Shown: positions 1-8,398 of the stretch, one piece after another
Numbering within the stretch: position 1 is the stretch's first letter
Layout of the letters: each line of letters begins with the position of its first letter
NCBI GenBank assembly: GCA_902800185.1
Contig: CADCDK010000007.1
Span: 62,001 to 126,000, forward strand
Source of the DNA: an uncultured Prevotellaceae bacterium
Lineage (GTDB): Bacteria > Bacteroidota > Bacteroidia > Bacteroidales > Bacteroidaceae
Direction of reading: 5' to 3'
Length of the DNA: 64,000 nucleotides
Position numbers and translations under genes: made by a program
Notes under the pieces: model-generated
What the model saw: the letters and a program-made list of their open reading frames with translations, nothing else
Told to the model about the DNA's origin: nothing
Databases searched by the model: none

Positions 1-1
1 C

Positions 2-550
2 ACGCTCACCATCAGTCGCAAGGACAATGTGGTTATTGCCAGAAACCTGGTGCTGCGCACTCCTGTTAGCGGCACATGGTTCGAGAAAACCCCTGCCACA
101 ATCGAGCCTGGCGTGCCAGTCATCATTGTGGGTAAGGTGGGTGGCAGCTATCGTCTGATAGCTAACGCAGATACGGGTGACCAGTCTCCCAGCGCTGCCA
201 CTACGGCAACGGTTTCGGGGTCAACGGTTACGGATGTGGATGATGGCTTCAAGTGGAATCTCTCGACAACCGACGGAAAGTTCACGCTCTATCCCGCAGG
301 CGACCACACACGCTGGCTCAATTGTCAGACCAAGTCTGAGTCGGCTAGTCAGACTTGTATGGCTGTTAGCAACGACAGTTATTTTAACCGTCGCTTCTTC
401 ACGTGGGATGCTGCAGGCCACCTGGTCACCAGCGATAATTACAAGGGCCGCTATCTGAGCTACCGCGACGGCTTATGGTGTGGAGAGACCTTCCCCACAT
501 CGGGCGATTACCCAGCTGCTGTATTCTCCTTCTATGTTAAAGTTCCGTAG
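2..550 (+). CDS. C-terminal part of a large surface-type protein (5' truncated)
   Basis: The reading frame is open from base 2 to the stop at 548-550, so this is the last 182 residues of a longer protein; a GTG at 29 is an internal codon, not a start. The visible part is rich in Thr, Ser, Asp, Gly and aromatic residues, with alternating segments such as FKWNLSTTDGKFTLYPAG and GRYLSYRDGLWCGETF that suggest beta-strand modules of a secreted or cell-surface protein. There is no membrane anchor at the C terminus and no clear catalytic motif. An intrinsic terminator follows at 692-726. I do not recognise the family. That it is extracellular is inferred from composition only. Confidence 0.7.
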   Translation, partial: TLTISRKDNVVIARNLVLRTPVSGTWFEKTPATIEPGVPVIIVGKVGGSYRLIANADTGDQSPSAATTATVSGSTVTDVDDGFKWNLSTTDGKFTLYPAGDHTRWLNCQTKSESASQTCMAVSNDSYFNRRFFTWDAAGHLVTSDNYKGRYLSYRDGLWCGETFPTSGDYPAAVFSFYVKVP

Positions 551-691
551 AAACGGGCTTTGGTGATCACGGGGAATGCAGTTCCGCTGACCATTCCGGA
601 CGGACTCTCGGTCCGAGCCGTTCGGACTAAAATTTATGTGGTAATACTTGAAAACGGGAACAGGTAACGAGAGTTTGTTCAGACGGGAAAG

Positions 692-726
692 AAAAAAGGA
701 GTTACGAGAAATCGCAACTCCTTTTT
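692..726 (+). terminator. Rho-independent terminator after the first gene
   Basis: GGAGTT (698-703) pairs with AACTCC (716-721), extended by an A-run (692-697) facing a T-run (722-726), with a 12-nt loop. It lies about 140 bp after the stop codon of the truncated gene. The A/T symmetry could let it work on both strands. Confidence 0.75.
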
Positions 727-727
727 C

Positions 728-831
728 GTTATTTAACGTGAGTTCGACGAAATATAACTGTCTGAAAATTTGGTGATTAGCGAAAATTGTTGTAACTTTA
801 ACGTGAATTCGTCGAACTCACGTTAAATAAC
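728..831. repeat. 24-bp perfect inverted repeat with a nested hairpin
   Basis: Bases 728-751 are the exact reverse complement of 808-831, separated by 56 bp. The core TTAACGTGAGTTCGACGA on the left returns as TCGTCGAACTCACGTTAA on the right. Inside the right part there is a second, shorter hairpin: TTTAACGTGA (797-806) with TCACGTTAAA (818-827). It is not next to a recognisable transposase, so it may be a REP-like or MITE-like palindromic element or a protein-binding site. Confidence 0.7.
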
Positions 832-896
832 AATGTGTTAAGGTATAACATTAGGGTAATAGCCTAAAACGCACTTTTCTGTGGAGTTCCACACAA

Positions 897-1063
897 AGAT
901 GCTTGTCTGCTTTCTGATGAGCAAGCACGGCAGACGTTAGGTCTTCGTTTCCTTGAATTGAGCGCAGTGCCTACGAGGTAATCGGCTTGCCGCTTCGCTC
1001 GTCGAAGAACTGCTGACGAGCTTCAAAAGCGTCATCACAAAGATGAAGGAGATGGCTAAATGA
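897..1063 (+). pseudogene. Possible decayed gene fragment
   Basis: One frame reads LSDEQARQTLGLRFLELSA and then stops. Another frame, open from 962 to the stop at 1061-1063, ends in EELLTSFKSVITKMKEMAK. Together they look like the frameshifted tail of a former protein gene. No start codon, ribosome site or family can be named. Codon composition is the only support, so this is tentative. Confidence 0.3.
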
Positions 1064-1130
1064 GGTTACGTTACTCTGTCTCGGCAATAAAAATAAATGT
1101 GATTTATTTTGTATTGCTCTCAACTTTTCG

Positions 1131-1138
1131 TAACTTTG
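1131..1138 (+). promoter_or_regulatory. -7 box TAACTTTG of the M48 peptidase gene
   Basis: TAACTTTG matches the Bacteroidetes -7 consensus TAnnTTTG, with TTTTG at 1107-1111 about 19 bp upstream as the -33 element. The start codon at 1167 lies 28 bp downstream. Confidence 0.7.
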
Positions 1139-1166
1139 CAAGAAAATAATTGATAAAATAATAACA

Positions 1167-2123
1167 ATGAAGAAACTGAGAATTTATTTGTTTGCCTTGA
1201 TGCTGGCTCTTGTGGCTGCATCATGCGGTACGTCACGAGTGGTTCCTGTTACAGGACGCACACAGAGTCTGATGGTGAGCGACGAGGAAATTCTTTCGCT
1301 GAGTGCGCAGGAATATACCAAGTACATGCAGAGTGCAAAGAAATCCACCAACGCTGCCAATACGGCGATGGTGCAGAGGGTAGGGCAGCGACTGGCAAAG
1401 GCGGTGGAGACCTATCTCACGGAAAAAGGCTATCAGAGTGAGCTTAGCCAGTATCAGTGGGAGTTCAATCTGGTGCAGGATCAGAATGTGAATGCTTTCT
1501 GTATGCCAGGCGGAAAGATTGTTGTTTACGAGGGATTGTTGCCCATCACGCAGGACGAGCCTTCGCTCGCCATTGTATTGGGTCATGAGATTGCGCATGC
1601 CGTGGCGAAGCACTCCGCTGAGCAAATGTCCAAGCAGATCAAGCAGCAGTATGGTACCCAGATCCTGGGTGGAGTGATGCAGGCGGCAGGTGTGAGCGGT
1701 GGCGTGACGAATATGGCGCAGAGCGTCATCCAGTCGGGCTTTAAGTTCCGCAACCTGAAATACTCCCGCGACCATGAGACCGAGGCCGACCACATGGGAC
1801 TTATCTTTGCTGCCATGGCGGGCTACGACCCCAACGTGGCTGTCACCTTCTGGCAGCGTATGGCAGCGGCGAGCGGAGGCGGTAACGACAACGACATCTT
1901 CAGCGACCACCCCTCGGATGCCAAGCGTATTGCCGCCATCCAGAAGGATCTGCCCGAGGCGTTGACCTACTACAAGCCTGTGGCGACCACTACAACCACC
2001 ACGTCCACGAAGAAGTCGGCATCCACGAAGAAGTCCGCGACCTCCACGTCCAAGAAGGCTTCCTCCACCAGCACCACGAAGAAGTCCGGCACAGGATTCA
2101 CGCTGACACCCGTGAACAAATAG
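1167..2123 (+). CDS. M48-family zinc metallopeptidase, lipoprotein
   Basis: 318-residue protein with an N-terminal lipoprotein signal; the lipobox is LVAASC with Cys20 as the predicted lipidated residue. The M48 signature HEIAH is at 140-144 and the downstream zinc-ligand motif ExxxD at 204-208 (ETEAD). The family (like E. coli LoiP, YcaL and BepA) degrades misfolded envelope proteins; here it should face the periplasm, anchored in a membrane. The last 50 residues are an unusual Thr/Ser/Lys-rich tail, probably flexible. A -7 box at 1131 fixes the promoter just upstream. The NfeD and SPFH genes follow on the same strand and both belong to membrane quality control, so a shared role is plausible but inferred. 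Confidence 0.9.
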   Translation: MKKLRIYLFALMLALVAASCGTSRVVPVTGRTQSLMVSDEEILSLSAQEYTKYMQSAKKSTNAANTAMVQRVGQRLAKAVETYLTEKGYQSELSQYQWEFNLVQDQNVNAFCMPGGKIVVYEGLLPITQDEPSLAIVLGHEIAHAVAKHSAEQMSKQIKQQYGTQILGGVMQAAGVSGGVTNMAQSVIQSGFKFRNLKYSRDHETEADHMGLIFAAMAGYDPNVAVTFWQRMAAASGGGNDNDIFSDHPSDAKRIAAIQKDLPEALTYYKPVATTTTTTSTKKSASTKKSATSTSKKASSTSTTKKSGTGFTLTPVNK

Positions 2124-2135
2124 TGACCGAATATA

Positions 2136-2181
2136 AATAGTCAAATCGTGAAATAGTCAAATCGTACAATCGTTCAATAAC
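2136..2181 (+). repeat. Short degenerate tandem repeat in an operon gap
   Basis: Units resembling ATAGTCAAATCGT recur two to three times between the peptidase stop and the NfeD start, ending in ACAATCGTTCAATAAC. This is one of several junction repeats in the window; no hairpin is evident. Confidence 0.55.
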
Positions 2182-2637
2182 ATGGTCGAGTTCTTAGCAC
2201 AACATTTATGGCAGATGTGGGCGGTGATAGCCGTTCTCTGTCTCATTCTGGAGCTCACGGCAGGTGACTTCTTCATCCTGAGCTTCTCCATTGGTGCAGC
2301 TTTTGCGGCTGTTTGTGCCGTGTTGGGCTGTAGTTTCTATTGGCAGTTGGCTTTTTTCGCTGTCTTTACACTCATTAGCATTTTCATGGTGCGTCCTCTT
2401 GCCCTGCGCTATTTCCATCGCAATGACGAGAACAGGGTGAGCAATGCCGACGCGCTCATCGGGCGCAGGGGCAAGGTCGTCGAGCCCATTGAGGGCAACG
2501 GCTTCGGACGTGTCGCCATCGACGGCGACGTGTGGAAGGCACAGACGGCCGACAACACTCCTATCCCCTCAGGGGATTATGTCATAGTGGTGGGGCGCGA
2601 TAGCATCATCATTACGGTGGAGAGAGTTGAGAGTTGA
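2182..2637 (+). CDS. NfeD-like membrane protein
   Basis: 151 residues: an N-terminal hydrophobic half (about 1-75) with two to three membrane segments, then a soluble OB-fold-like domain with the motif ALIGRRGKVVEPIEGNGFGRV typical of short NfeD proteins. NfeD proteins partner with SPFH/stomatin proteins in the inner membrane and are usually encoded beside them; the SPFH gene follows here after 70 bp. The role of such pairs in membrane microdomains and quality control is known only generally. The C terminus runs into a GAGAGTTGAGAG-type repeat tract, so the last residues RVES may be encoded by repeat sequence. Confidence 0.88.
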   Translation: MVEFLAQHLWQMWAVIAVLCLILELTAGDFFILSFSIGAAFAAVCAVLGCSFYWQLAFFAVFTLISIFMVRPLALRYFHRNDENRVSNADALIGRRGKVVEPIEGNGFGRVAIDGDVWKAQTADNTPIPSGDYVIVVGRDSIIITVERVES

Positions 2638-2680
2638 GAGATGAGAGGTGAGAGAGGAGAGTTGAGAGTGAGAAATGTTT
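2619..2680 (+). repeat. GAGAGTTGAGAG-type low-complexity tract
   Basis: Purine-rich imperfect tandem repeat of units like GAGAGTTGA that overlaps the 3' end of the NfeD gene and fills most of the gap before the SPFH gene. Confidence 0.6.
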
Positions 2681-2707
2681 TTTCAATCGTAAAATAAGAA
2701 TTGAGTT

Positions 2708-3661
2708 ATGGATATTATGAGTTACATTCTGATAGCCATTATCATTTTGGTGGCTATCTTTGTGAAGAAAGCATTGATGATTATCCCACAGTCGGAAACC
2801 AAGATCATCGAGAGGTTGGGACGCTATCACGCTACGCTGGAGCCGGGTATTAACATCATCATTCCCTTTTTCGACACGGCCAAGTCTATTGTCTGTTTGC
2901 AGCACGGTCGCTATGTATATAGCAACTCTATCGACCTGCGCGAACAGGTGTACGATTTCGATCGCCAGAACGTGATTACCAAGGATAACATCCAGATGGA
3001 GATCAATGCGCTGCTTTACTTCCAGATTGTTGATCCCTTCAAGGCTGTGTATGAGATTTCCAACCTGCCCAACGCCATCGAGAAGCTCACGCAGACGACG
3101 TTGCGTAATATCATCGGTGAGCTGGAACTCGACCAGACGCTGACCTCACGCGACACCATCAACACGAAGTTGCGTGCCGTGCTCGACGATGCTACCGACA
3201 AGTGGGGTGTGAAGGTGAACCGTGTTGAGTTACAGGACATCATTCCGCCTACTTCCGTGCTCAACGCCATGGAGAAGCAAATGCAGGCAGAGCGTAACAA
3301 GCGTGCCGCCATCCTCACCAGCGAGGGTGACAAGCAGTCGCAGATTCTCCAGTCAGAGGGTGAGAAGGCTGCCACCATCAACCGTGCCGAGGCTCAGAAG
3401 CAACAGGAGATTCTGCGTGCGGAAGGTGAGGCACAGGCTCGCATCCGTGTGGCTGAGGCAGAGGCAAAGGCCATTGAGCTCGTTACCGAGGCTGTTGGTA
3501 AGACAACGAACCCCGCCAACTATCTGCTGGCTCAGAAGTATATTGAGATGATGCGTGAGCTGGGTGAGGGTGACAAGACCAAGACTGTCTATCTGCCCTA
3601 TGAGGCTACGAACTTGCTCGGTTCCATTGGAGGTATCAAAGACCTCTTCAAGACTGAATAG
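2708..3661 (+). CDS. SPFH/Band 7 (stomatin/paraslipin-like) membrane protein
   Basis: 317 residues. One N-terminal membrane helix (about 5-25: ILIAIIILVAIFVKKAL) is followed by the SPFH domain (PQSETKIIERLGRYHATLEPGINIIIPFFD onwards) and a long Ala/Glu-rich coiled coil (about 200-270). This matches the QmcA/paraslipin branch, which forms large membrane-associated oligomers. Its NfeD partner lies immediately upstream. A strong hairpin terminator (3686-3733) follows 25 bp after the stop, closing the unit. Confidence 0.92.
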   Translation: MDIMSYILIAIIILVAIFVKKALMIIPQSETKIIERLGRYHATLEPGINIIIPFFDTAKSIVCLQHGRYVYSNSIDLREQVYDFDRQNVITKDNIQMEINALLYFQIVDPFKAVYEISNLPNAIEKLTQTTLRNIIGELELDQTLTSRDTINTKLRAVLDDATDKWGVKVNRVELQDIIPPTSVLNAMEKQMQAERNKRAAILTSEGDKQSQILQSEGEKAATINRAEAQKQQEILRAEGEAQARIRVAEAEAKAIELVTEAVGKTTNPANYLLAQKYIEMMRELGEGDKTKTVYLPYEATNLLGSIGGIKDLFKTE

Positions 3662-3685
3662 ACTTTTGGGTCATAGGTAATAAGT

Positions 3686-3733
3686 AAAAGGTTATAGGTT
3701 TGATTCCAATTGGATTTCACCTATAACCTTTTT
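3686..3733 (+). terminator. Intrinsic terminator between convergent genes
   Basis: AAAAGGTTATAGGT (3686-3699) pairs with ACCTATAACCTTTT (from 3719), with a 19-nt loop and a T-run on the plus strand. The A-run on the other side means it may also stop the minus-strand aldo/keto reductase transcript ending at 3755. Confidence 0.85.
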
Positions 3734-3754
3734 CTTTTCTTCGCCTTTTGTCTT

Positions 3755-5110
3755 TTATTTCTCGTTGATCAATTCAACGATTCGTGTCATTTGATTGGGG
3801 ATACGAATCTGTTGTGGGCATTTCTTCAGGCAGACCTCACAATCCATACATTTGTCTGCCCATGCTTTTTTGTTAAGTGCTTTCTTGTAGCCTTTCTTGA
3901 ACGTGGCAAGCGAAGTGGCGTATTCCGGCGATGACTTTTCTGACAATGGGAGCAGCTTGTTGTTGACGGCATCGTTGTAGTAGGCGAAGTTCCCGGGAAT
4001 GTCAACCCCATAGGGGCAGGGCATGCAGTAGCTACAGGCCGTGCAGGGGATGGTCGGGTATCCGCTCATGCCGTCGGCAATCTGTGCCAACAGCTCCTTC
4101 TCGCGGTCGGTACAGGGATCGAGTGGTGAGAAGGTGCGTACATTATCGGTGACATGCTCCATAACGGACATGCCGCTCAATGCCGTCAGAATATTTGGCA
4201 GTGAGCCCACCCAGCGGAACGCCCATGCAGCCAGACTGTCATTGGGACGCAATGTCTTGAGTTGCCGGTCGAATTCCTCGGGCAGCTTGGCCAGTCGTCC
4301 ACCCAGCAGGGGTTCCATCACCACGGCCTGTATGCCCGCCTTGTCGAGCTTGTTGTAGAGGTATTCCGCATCGGCATCTTTCTTCCATCCTCCGTTTCCG
4401 AGCGAGGCATGGCGCCAGTCCACGTAGTTCAGCTCAATCTGTACAAAGTCCCACTGGTATTTGTCGTTGTTGTCGATGAGCCAGTCGAACACCTCCACGT
4501 TCCCGTGATAGGAGAAACCGAGGTTGCGTATGCGGCCTGCCTTGCGTTCCTCAAGCAGGAAGTCCAGTAGTCCGTTGTCGATGAAGCGGGGATTGAAGTC
4601 TTTCATGCCACTTCCGCCTACGGCGTGTAGCAGATAGTAGTCGATGTAGTCAATCTGCAACCTCTCGAAAGAGCGCAGGTACATGGCTTTCGATGCCTCG
4701 AAACTGTGGTTGCGTGAATTCTGATTCGACATCTTCGTCGCAATATAGTAACTATTGCGTGGATGGCGTTTCAAGGCAATGCCCGTAACCACCTCGGAGT
4801 TGCCGTAGGCGGGGGCGGTGTCGAAGTAGTTCACGCCGTGTTCGAGTGCATAGTCCACCATCTTGTTCACTTCGTCCTGATCTTTGGGAAGACGCATCAT
4901 GCCAAAGCCCAGGAGCGACACCTTGTCGCCTGAATGGTGGTTGATGCGACAGGTCATCTGGTTGCTGAGCGATGTCGGTTGCCCGTCAGGAGTCTTGTCA
5001 TCTGCAAGGATCTTAAGTGGTTCCATAGCCATCATGGCAACAGCCGATGCCGTTCCCATACCCAGCCGCTTGATAAAGTCGCGGCGGTTCATGTCGTTCT
5101 TCTTTTCCAT
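3755..5110 (-). CDS. Aldo/keto reductase with C-terminal ferredoxin domain (Tat substrate)
   Basis: 451 residues. The N terminus has a twin-arginine signal (RRDFIKRLGMGTASAVAMMA), so export by Tat is likely. An aldo/keto reductase barrel follows (VSLLGFGMMRLP, FDTAPAYGNSE, IATKM). The C-terminal part has CTACSYCMPCPYGVDIP and CMDCEVCLKKCP, enough cysteines for two [4Fe-4S] clusters. Such oxidoreductases are common in Bacteroidales; substrates are unknown. It starts 25 bp after the GH53 galactanase gene on the same strand, so the two are probably co-transcribed, though no functional link is obvious. A second Met at residue 7, just before the RR motif, is an alternative start. Confidence 0.9.
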   Translation of the reverse strand: MEKKNDMNRRDFIKRLGMGTASAVAMMAMEPLKILADDKTPDGQPTSLSNQMTCRINHHSGDKVSLLGFGMMRLPKDQDEVNKMVDYALEHGVNYFDTAPAYGNSEVVTGIALKRHPRNSYYIATKMSNQNSRNHSFEASKAMYLRSFERLQIDYIDYYLLHAVGGSGMKDFNPRFIDNGLLDFLLEERKAGRIRNLGFSYHGNVEVFDWLIDNNDKYQWDFVQIELNYVDWRHASLGNGGWKKDADAEYLYNKLDKAGIQAVVMEPLLGGRLAKLPEEFDRQLKTLRPNDSLAAWAFRWVGSLPNILTALSGMSVMEHVTDNVRTFSPLDPCTDREKELLAQIADGMSGYPTIPCTACSYCMPCPYGVDIPGNFAYYNDAVNNKLLPLSEKSSPEYATSLATFKKGYKKALNKKAWADKCMDCEVCLKKCPQQIRIPNQMTRIVELINEK

Positions 5111-5135
5111 CTGTTTAGTTTTTGCTTTTTACTTA

Positions 5136-6326
5136 TTACCTCTTACCTTTCACCACTTTACAAGTATTACGACCTTGTTGCCTGATGGCAACCCCATTCA
5201 AAGGCTTGTCAATACTACGCCCTTGCAGGTCGAACCATCTCACGGGGGCGTTATCGTATTGAATGTCAGTAACTGGGATGCCACTGGTCTCATCCTTGAA
5301 GGCGGCGATGGCGGCACTCGGTTTGCCTTCCGATGTGAAGGCTCCCTTGTCGTATGCGTTCCATCCCCATGTCTGGTAAGCGGCGGGCTTCCATGAACCA
5401 TAGACCTCGGGTTCCCAGTAGAAGATGCCTGCACATGCTGAAAGGTTCTGTGTCTTGGTAAAAAGGTCTTTCATGACGTTGGCGGCTCGGCTCTCATCCC
5501 ATGCCGAATAGCCAGTCTCCACAATCATGACGGGCACGTTGAAGGTGCTTCCGAGTGTCGTCACATTGTTGGCGGTCTTTGTGTTATCTGAGCTCCAGTT
5601 CGTCCAGTCGGGGTAGTGGGAGAGTCCTATCATGTCGAACTTCCCGCCGTACTGCTTGAAGGCATTGAAAAACCATGCGTTGTCTTCCGGTCCTTTATCG
5701 ATGTGGACAATAACCTTGGTGTCGGGCAGTACGCTCTTCACGGCATCGTATCCTGCATTGCTCAGTGCTATATATCCGCTCCAGGCGGCAGCACCACTTT
5801 TGCTCCAGTCAATCTTTCCCTCGTTGAAGATCATGCCGGGACGTGTTTCGTTGCCCACCTGTACCCATTGTGGCTCTATGCCTTCTGCTTGCAGGGCGGA
5901 GAGCACGTCGGTGGTGTGATTGGTAACGGCAGCCTTCAGCTCTTCCATGTTGTAGTTGGTCCATGCCGATGGCTTGTATTGTTGTCCGGGATCAGTAAAG
6001 CGGTCGCTATAGTGGAAGTCTATCAACAGGGCCATTCCTTGTGCCTTGGCTCTTCTTGCCTTGACCAGCACGTCGGCTTTGTCGCACCAGGGACCATATA
6101 CGTTCTCGGGGTTCACCCATACACGCAGACGAATGGCATTCAGCCCTGTCTGTCGTAGCAGGGCCATAAGCTCTGTCTCTGTGCCCTCGGCGTTGTAGAA
6201 TTTCTTCCCGTTGTTTTCCATTTCCGTACACCAGCTTACGTCAGCTCCTCGCGCGAAAGTTGGAGCCTGTGCCTTGGCTGTTGTGAGAACAAGGAATAAC
6301 ATCAATGTTGAAAGTAAAGTTTTCAT
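5136..6326 (-). CDS. GH53 endo-beta-1,4-galactanase, secreted
   Basis: Arabinogalactan endo-galactanase of glycoside hydrolase family 53, which cleaves beta-1,4-galactan side chains of pectin. I start it at 6326 (MKTLLSTLMLFLVLTTAKAQ, a signal peptide) because a -7 box lies at 6372-6379 and a start at 6374 would fall inside the promoter. The mature protein opens with FARGADVSWCTEMENNG, typical of GH53. The acid/base Glu sits in WVQVGNETRPG and the nucleophile Glu in MIVETGYSAW. The end (VRWFDLQGRSIDKPLNG...) resembles the short C-terminal sorting-like tails of secreted Prevotella proteins. It is followed closely by the aldo/keto reductase gene. Confidence 0.92.
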   Translation of the reverse strand: MKTLLSTLMLFLVLTTAKAQAPTFARGADVSWCTEMENNGKKFYNAEGTETELMALLRQTGLNAIRLRVWVNPENVYGPWCDKADVLVKARRAKAQGMALLIDFHYSDRFTDPGQQYKPSAWTNYNMEELKAAVTNHTTDVLSALQAEGIEPQWVQVGNETRPGMIFNEGKIDWSKSGAAAWSGYIALSNAGYDAVKSVLPDTKVIVHIDKGPEDNAWFFNAFKQYGGKFDMIGLSHYPDWTNWSSDNTKTANNVTTLGSTFNVPVMIVETGYSAWDESRAANVMKDLFTKTQNLSACAGIFYWEPEVYGSWKPAAYQTWGWNAYDKGAFTSEGKPSAAIAAFKDETSGIPVTDIQYDNAPVRWFDLQGRSIDKPLNGVAIRQQGRNTCKVVKGKR

Positions 6327-6371
6327 TTGTAGTTTCTGTCTTAAAATAGATAATGTAGCTTGTTGTGCCGA

Positions 6372-6379
6372 CAAAGATA
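6372..6379 (-). promoter_or_regulatory. -7 box (minus strand TATCTTTG) for the galactanase gene
   Basis: CAAAGATA on the plus strand reads TATCTTTG on the minus strand. It decides the start of the galactanase: transcription should begin near 6366, so the Met at 6326 is the usable one. Confidence 0.7.
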
Positions 6380-6436
6380 CGAAGATTTTTTGGAAAAACC
6401 TCTTTGTTCCCTGTTTTTAACGTGATTTGCGGAAGT

Positions 6437-8368
6437 TTAGTTCATGAACTTTAGCCGCAGGCTGTTTAGGATGACGCTGAGGCTGGAGCATGCCATCAGG
6501 GCTGATGCCCACATGGGAGTGAGCTGCAGGTCGATGCCAAAGGCATGTGGAAGTCCGGCAGCCAATGGAATGCAGACGATGTTGTAGATGAATGCCCAGA
6601 AAAGGTTCTGACGAATCATGCTGACCGTACGGTGACTGAGCCTAACGGCATCGGGCAGGCTTTGTAGGTCGCTGCCCATCAACGTCACCTGTGCCACGTC
6701 CATGGCCACGTCTGTTCCTGTGCCGATGGCGATACCCACGTCGGCGAGCGCCAGAGCCTGAGAGTCGTTGATGCCATCGCCCACCATTGCCACTTTTTTG
6801 CCTTCTGCCTGCAGTTGTCGGACGAGGTTTTCTTTATCCTGCGGCATTACCTGACTCCTGTAATGGCTGATGCCTGCTTGTCCGGCCCAGTAGGAGGCTG
6901 CATCGTCACGGTCACCGCTCATCATGTATATTTCGATGCCCGCATCTCTTAGGGCTGTCATCGCTTCACGGGCATGGGGCTTGAGCTGTTCACGTTGCTC
7001 GAAGGGCAGGTTGTCGGCTTGGGTGAAGTCAATCTGCTGGTTGGGAATGGTTAGTGTCCCCGTCTTATCGATGACGATGGTATCAATCTTGCGCAACTGT
7101 TCAAGGGCGGTCGCGTCTTTCATAAGGATGTTTTTCTCCGCAGCTTTGCCGATACCCACCATGAGAGCGGTTGGCGTGGCGAGTCCCATCGCACAGGGGC
7201 AGGCAACCACGAGCACGGCAACGGCACTGACAATAGCCTGTGGAAGGTGTGTGGGCTGGAAGCTGAACGTAGGGAGGAAACACCATGCCAGGAAAGTGAC
7301 GAGGGCGATGAGTGAGACTACTGGCACGAAGATGGCAGCCATGCGGTCGGCAACCCGCTGAACGGGAGCCTTTGAACCTTGTGCCTGTTGCACCATCTGG
7401 ATGATTTGTGCCAATGCGGTCTTCTTGCCAACCTCGGTGGCACGCAGGCGTAGGGTACCTTGTTGTACGATGGTACCTGCAAGGACCGAAGAGGATGTTG
7501 AAGAGCCGACGGATGAGGTGTAGGATGATTTCGCAACGGGAGTGGGCTCTCCCGTAATCATCGATTCATCCACGTAGGCGGCATCTTCGGTCATGAAACT
7601 CGTTGCCCATGTCACCCTTCCGTCAACAGGAATCTTTTCGCCGGCACGCACCTCTAAGATGTCACCGATGGAAACCGTGGAGAGCGGGACGGAGCTCGGT
7701 TGGGGACTGTCCTTTTTATATATGCGAGCCGTCTTCGGCTGAAGCCCCATGAGGGTACGGATGGAGGAAGCTGTCGCGTTCTTGGCACGCTCTTCCAACC
7801 AGCGTCCGGTGAGCACGAAGGCAATGATCATCACGGGGGCATCGAAGTAAGTTGAGAGATGAGGATGGAGCGTTGAGAGGGTGACGACCGTACTATACAG
7901 GAAGGAGATGGCGGTGGAAAAACAGACAAGGGTATCCATGCTGGCCATGCCATGCCGCAACTGCTTCCATGCCGAGATGTAGAACTGGCGACCGCAGACG
8001 AGGAGGCATCCCAATGCAAGAATGAGTTGCATCTCCTGCGCTCCTTGTACTCCTTGCACGCCATGAACTCCTAACACAAATCCCCATGCCAACAGCATCT
8101 TGCGGATGAGGATACGCAGTTCTCGTCGTTCCATCTCTTCCGCTGAGCGGTCTTGCTCAATGATCAAGTCGAAGCCGATGTCGTTGATGGCAGCCTTCAA
8201 CTTTTCCAATGACGTGAGGGCATCGTTGTATTCTACCAAGGCGGTGCGCATGGCAAGGTTCACACTGGCAGCCACAACACCAGGCTGTTCACTGAGGGTG
8301 CGTTCCACATGGGCAGAGCAAGAAGAGCATGCCATGCCCACAACGGGGATTGTCTGTTTCTGAATCAT
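6437..8368 (-). CDS. Copper-type P1B ATPase lacking most of the nucleotide-binding domain
   Basis: 643 residues. One HMA metal-binding domain (GMACSSC, 11-17), transmembrane helices, actuator motif TGE (272-274), CPC metal site in the membrane (390-392), phosphorylation motif DKTGT with Asp434, and hinge motif GDGIND (530-535) are all present. The odd point is the distance from DKTGT to the following SGD (484-486): about 50 residues, where CopA proteins have roughly 140-150. The N domain, including the conserved Ser-Glu-His-Pro motif that helps bind ATP, is missing without any frameshift. Repetitive stretches VHGVQGVQGAQ (101-111) and SSYTSSVGSSTSSS (281-294) are also present. It starts 30 bp after the epimerase-like gene and may be co-transcribed with it. 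Whether it still pumps is uncertain. Confidence 0.88.
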   Translation of the reverse strand: MIQKQTIPVVGMACSSCSAHVERTLSEQPGVVAASVNLAMRTALVEYNDALTSLEKLKAAINDIGFDLIIEQDRSAEEMERRELRILIRKMLLAWGFVLGVHGVQGVQGAQEMQLILALGCLLVCGRQFYISAWKQLRHGMASMDTLVCFSTAISFLYSTVVTLSTLHPHLSTYFDAPVMIIAFVLTGRWLEERAKNATASSIRTLMGLQPKTARIYKKDSPQPSSVPLSTVSIGDILEVRAGEKIPVDGRVTWATSFMTEDAAYVDESMITGEPTPVAKSSYTSSVGSSTSSSVLAGTIVQQGTLRLRATEVGKKTALAQIIQMVQQAQGSKAPVQRVADRMAAIFVPVVSLIALVTFLAWCFLPTFSFQPTHLPQAIVSAVAVLVVACPCAMGLATPTALMVGIGKAAEKNILMKDATALEQLRKIDTIVIDKTGTLTIPNQQIDFTQADNLPFEQREQLKPHAREAMTALRDAGIEIYMMSGDRDDAASYWAGQAGISHYRSQVMPQDKENLVRQLQAEGKKVAMVGDGINDSQALALADVGIAIGTGTDVAMDVAQVTLMGSDLQSLPDAVRLSHRTVSMIRQNLFWAFIYNIVCIPLAAGLPHAFGIDLQLTPMWASALMACSSLSVILNSLRLKFMN

Positions 8369-8398
8369 GTCGGCAAAGACTCTGGATATACGGCAAGG

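Noticed and set aside
1233-2144. 303-codon minus-strand frame opposite the M48 peptidase
   Set aside because: Antisense shadow of a clear metallopeptidase gene with lipobox and HEIAH motif; its protein is Arg/Leu/Gly-rich with no motifs.
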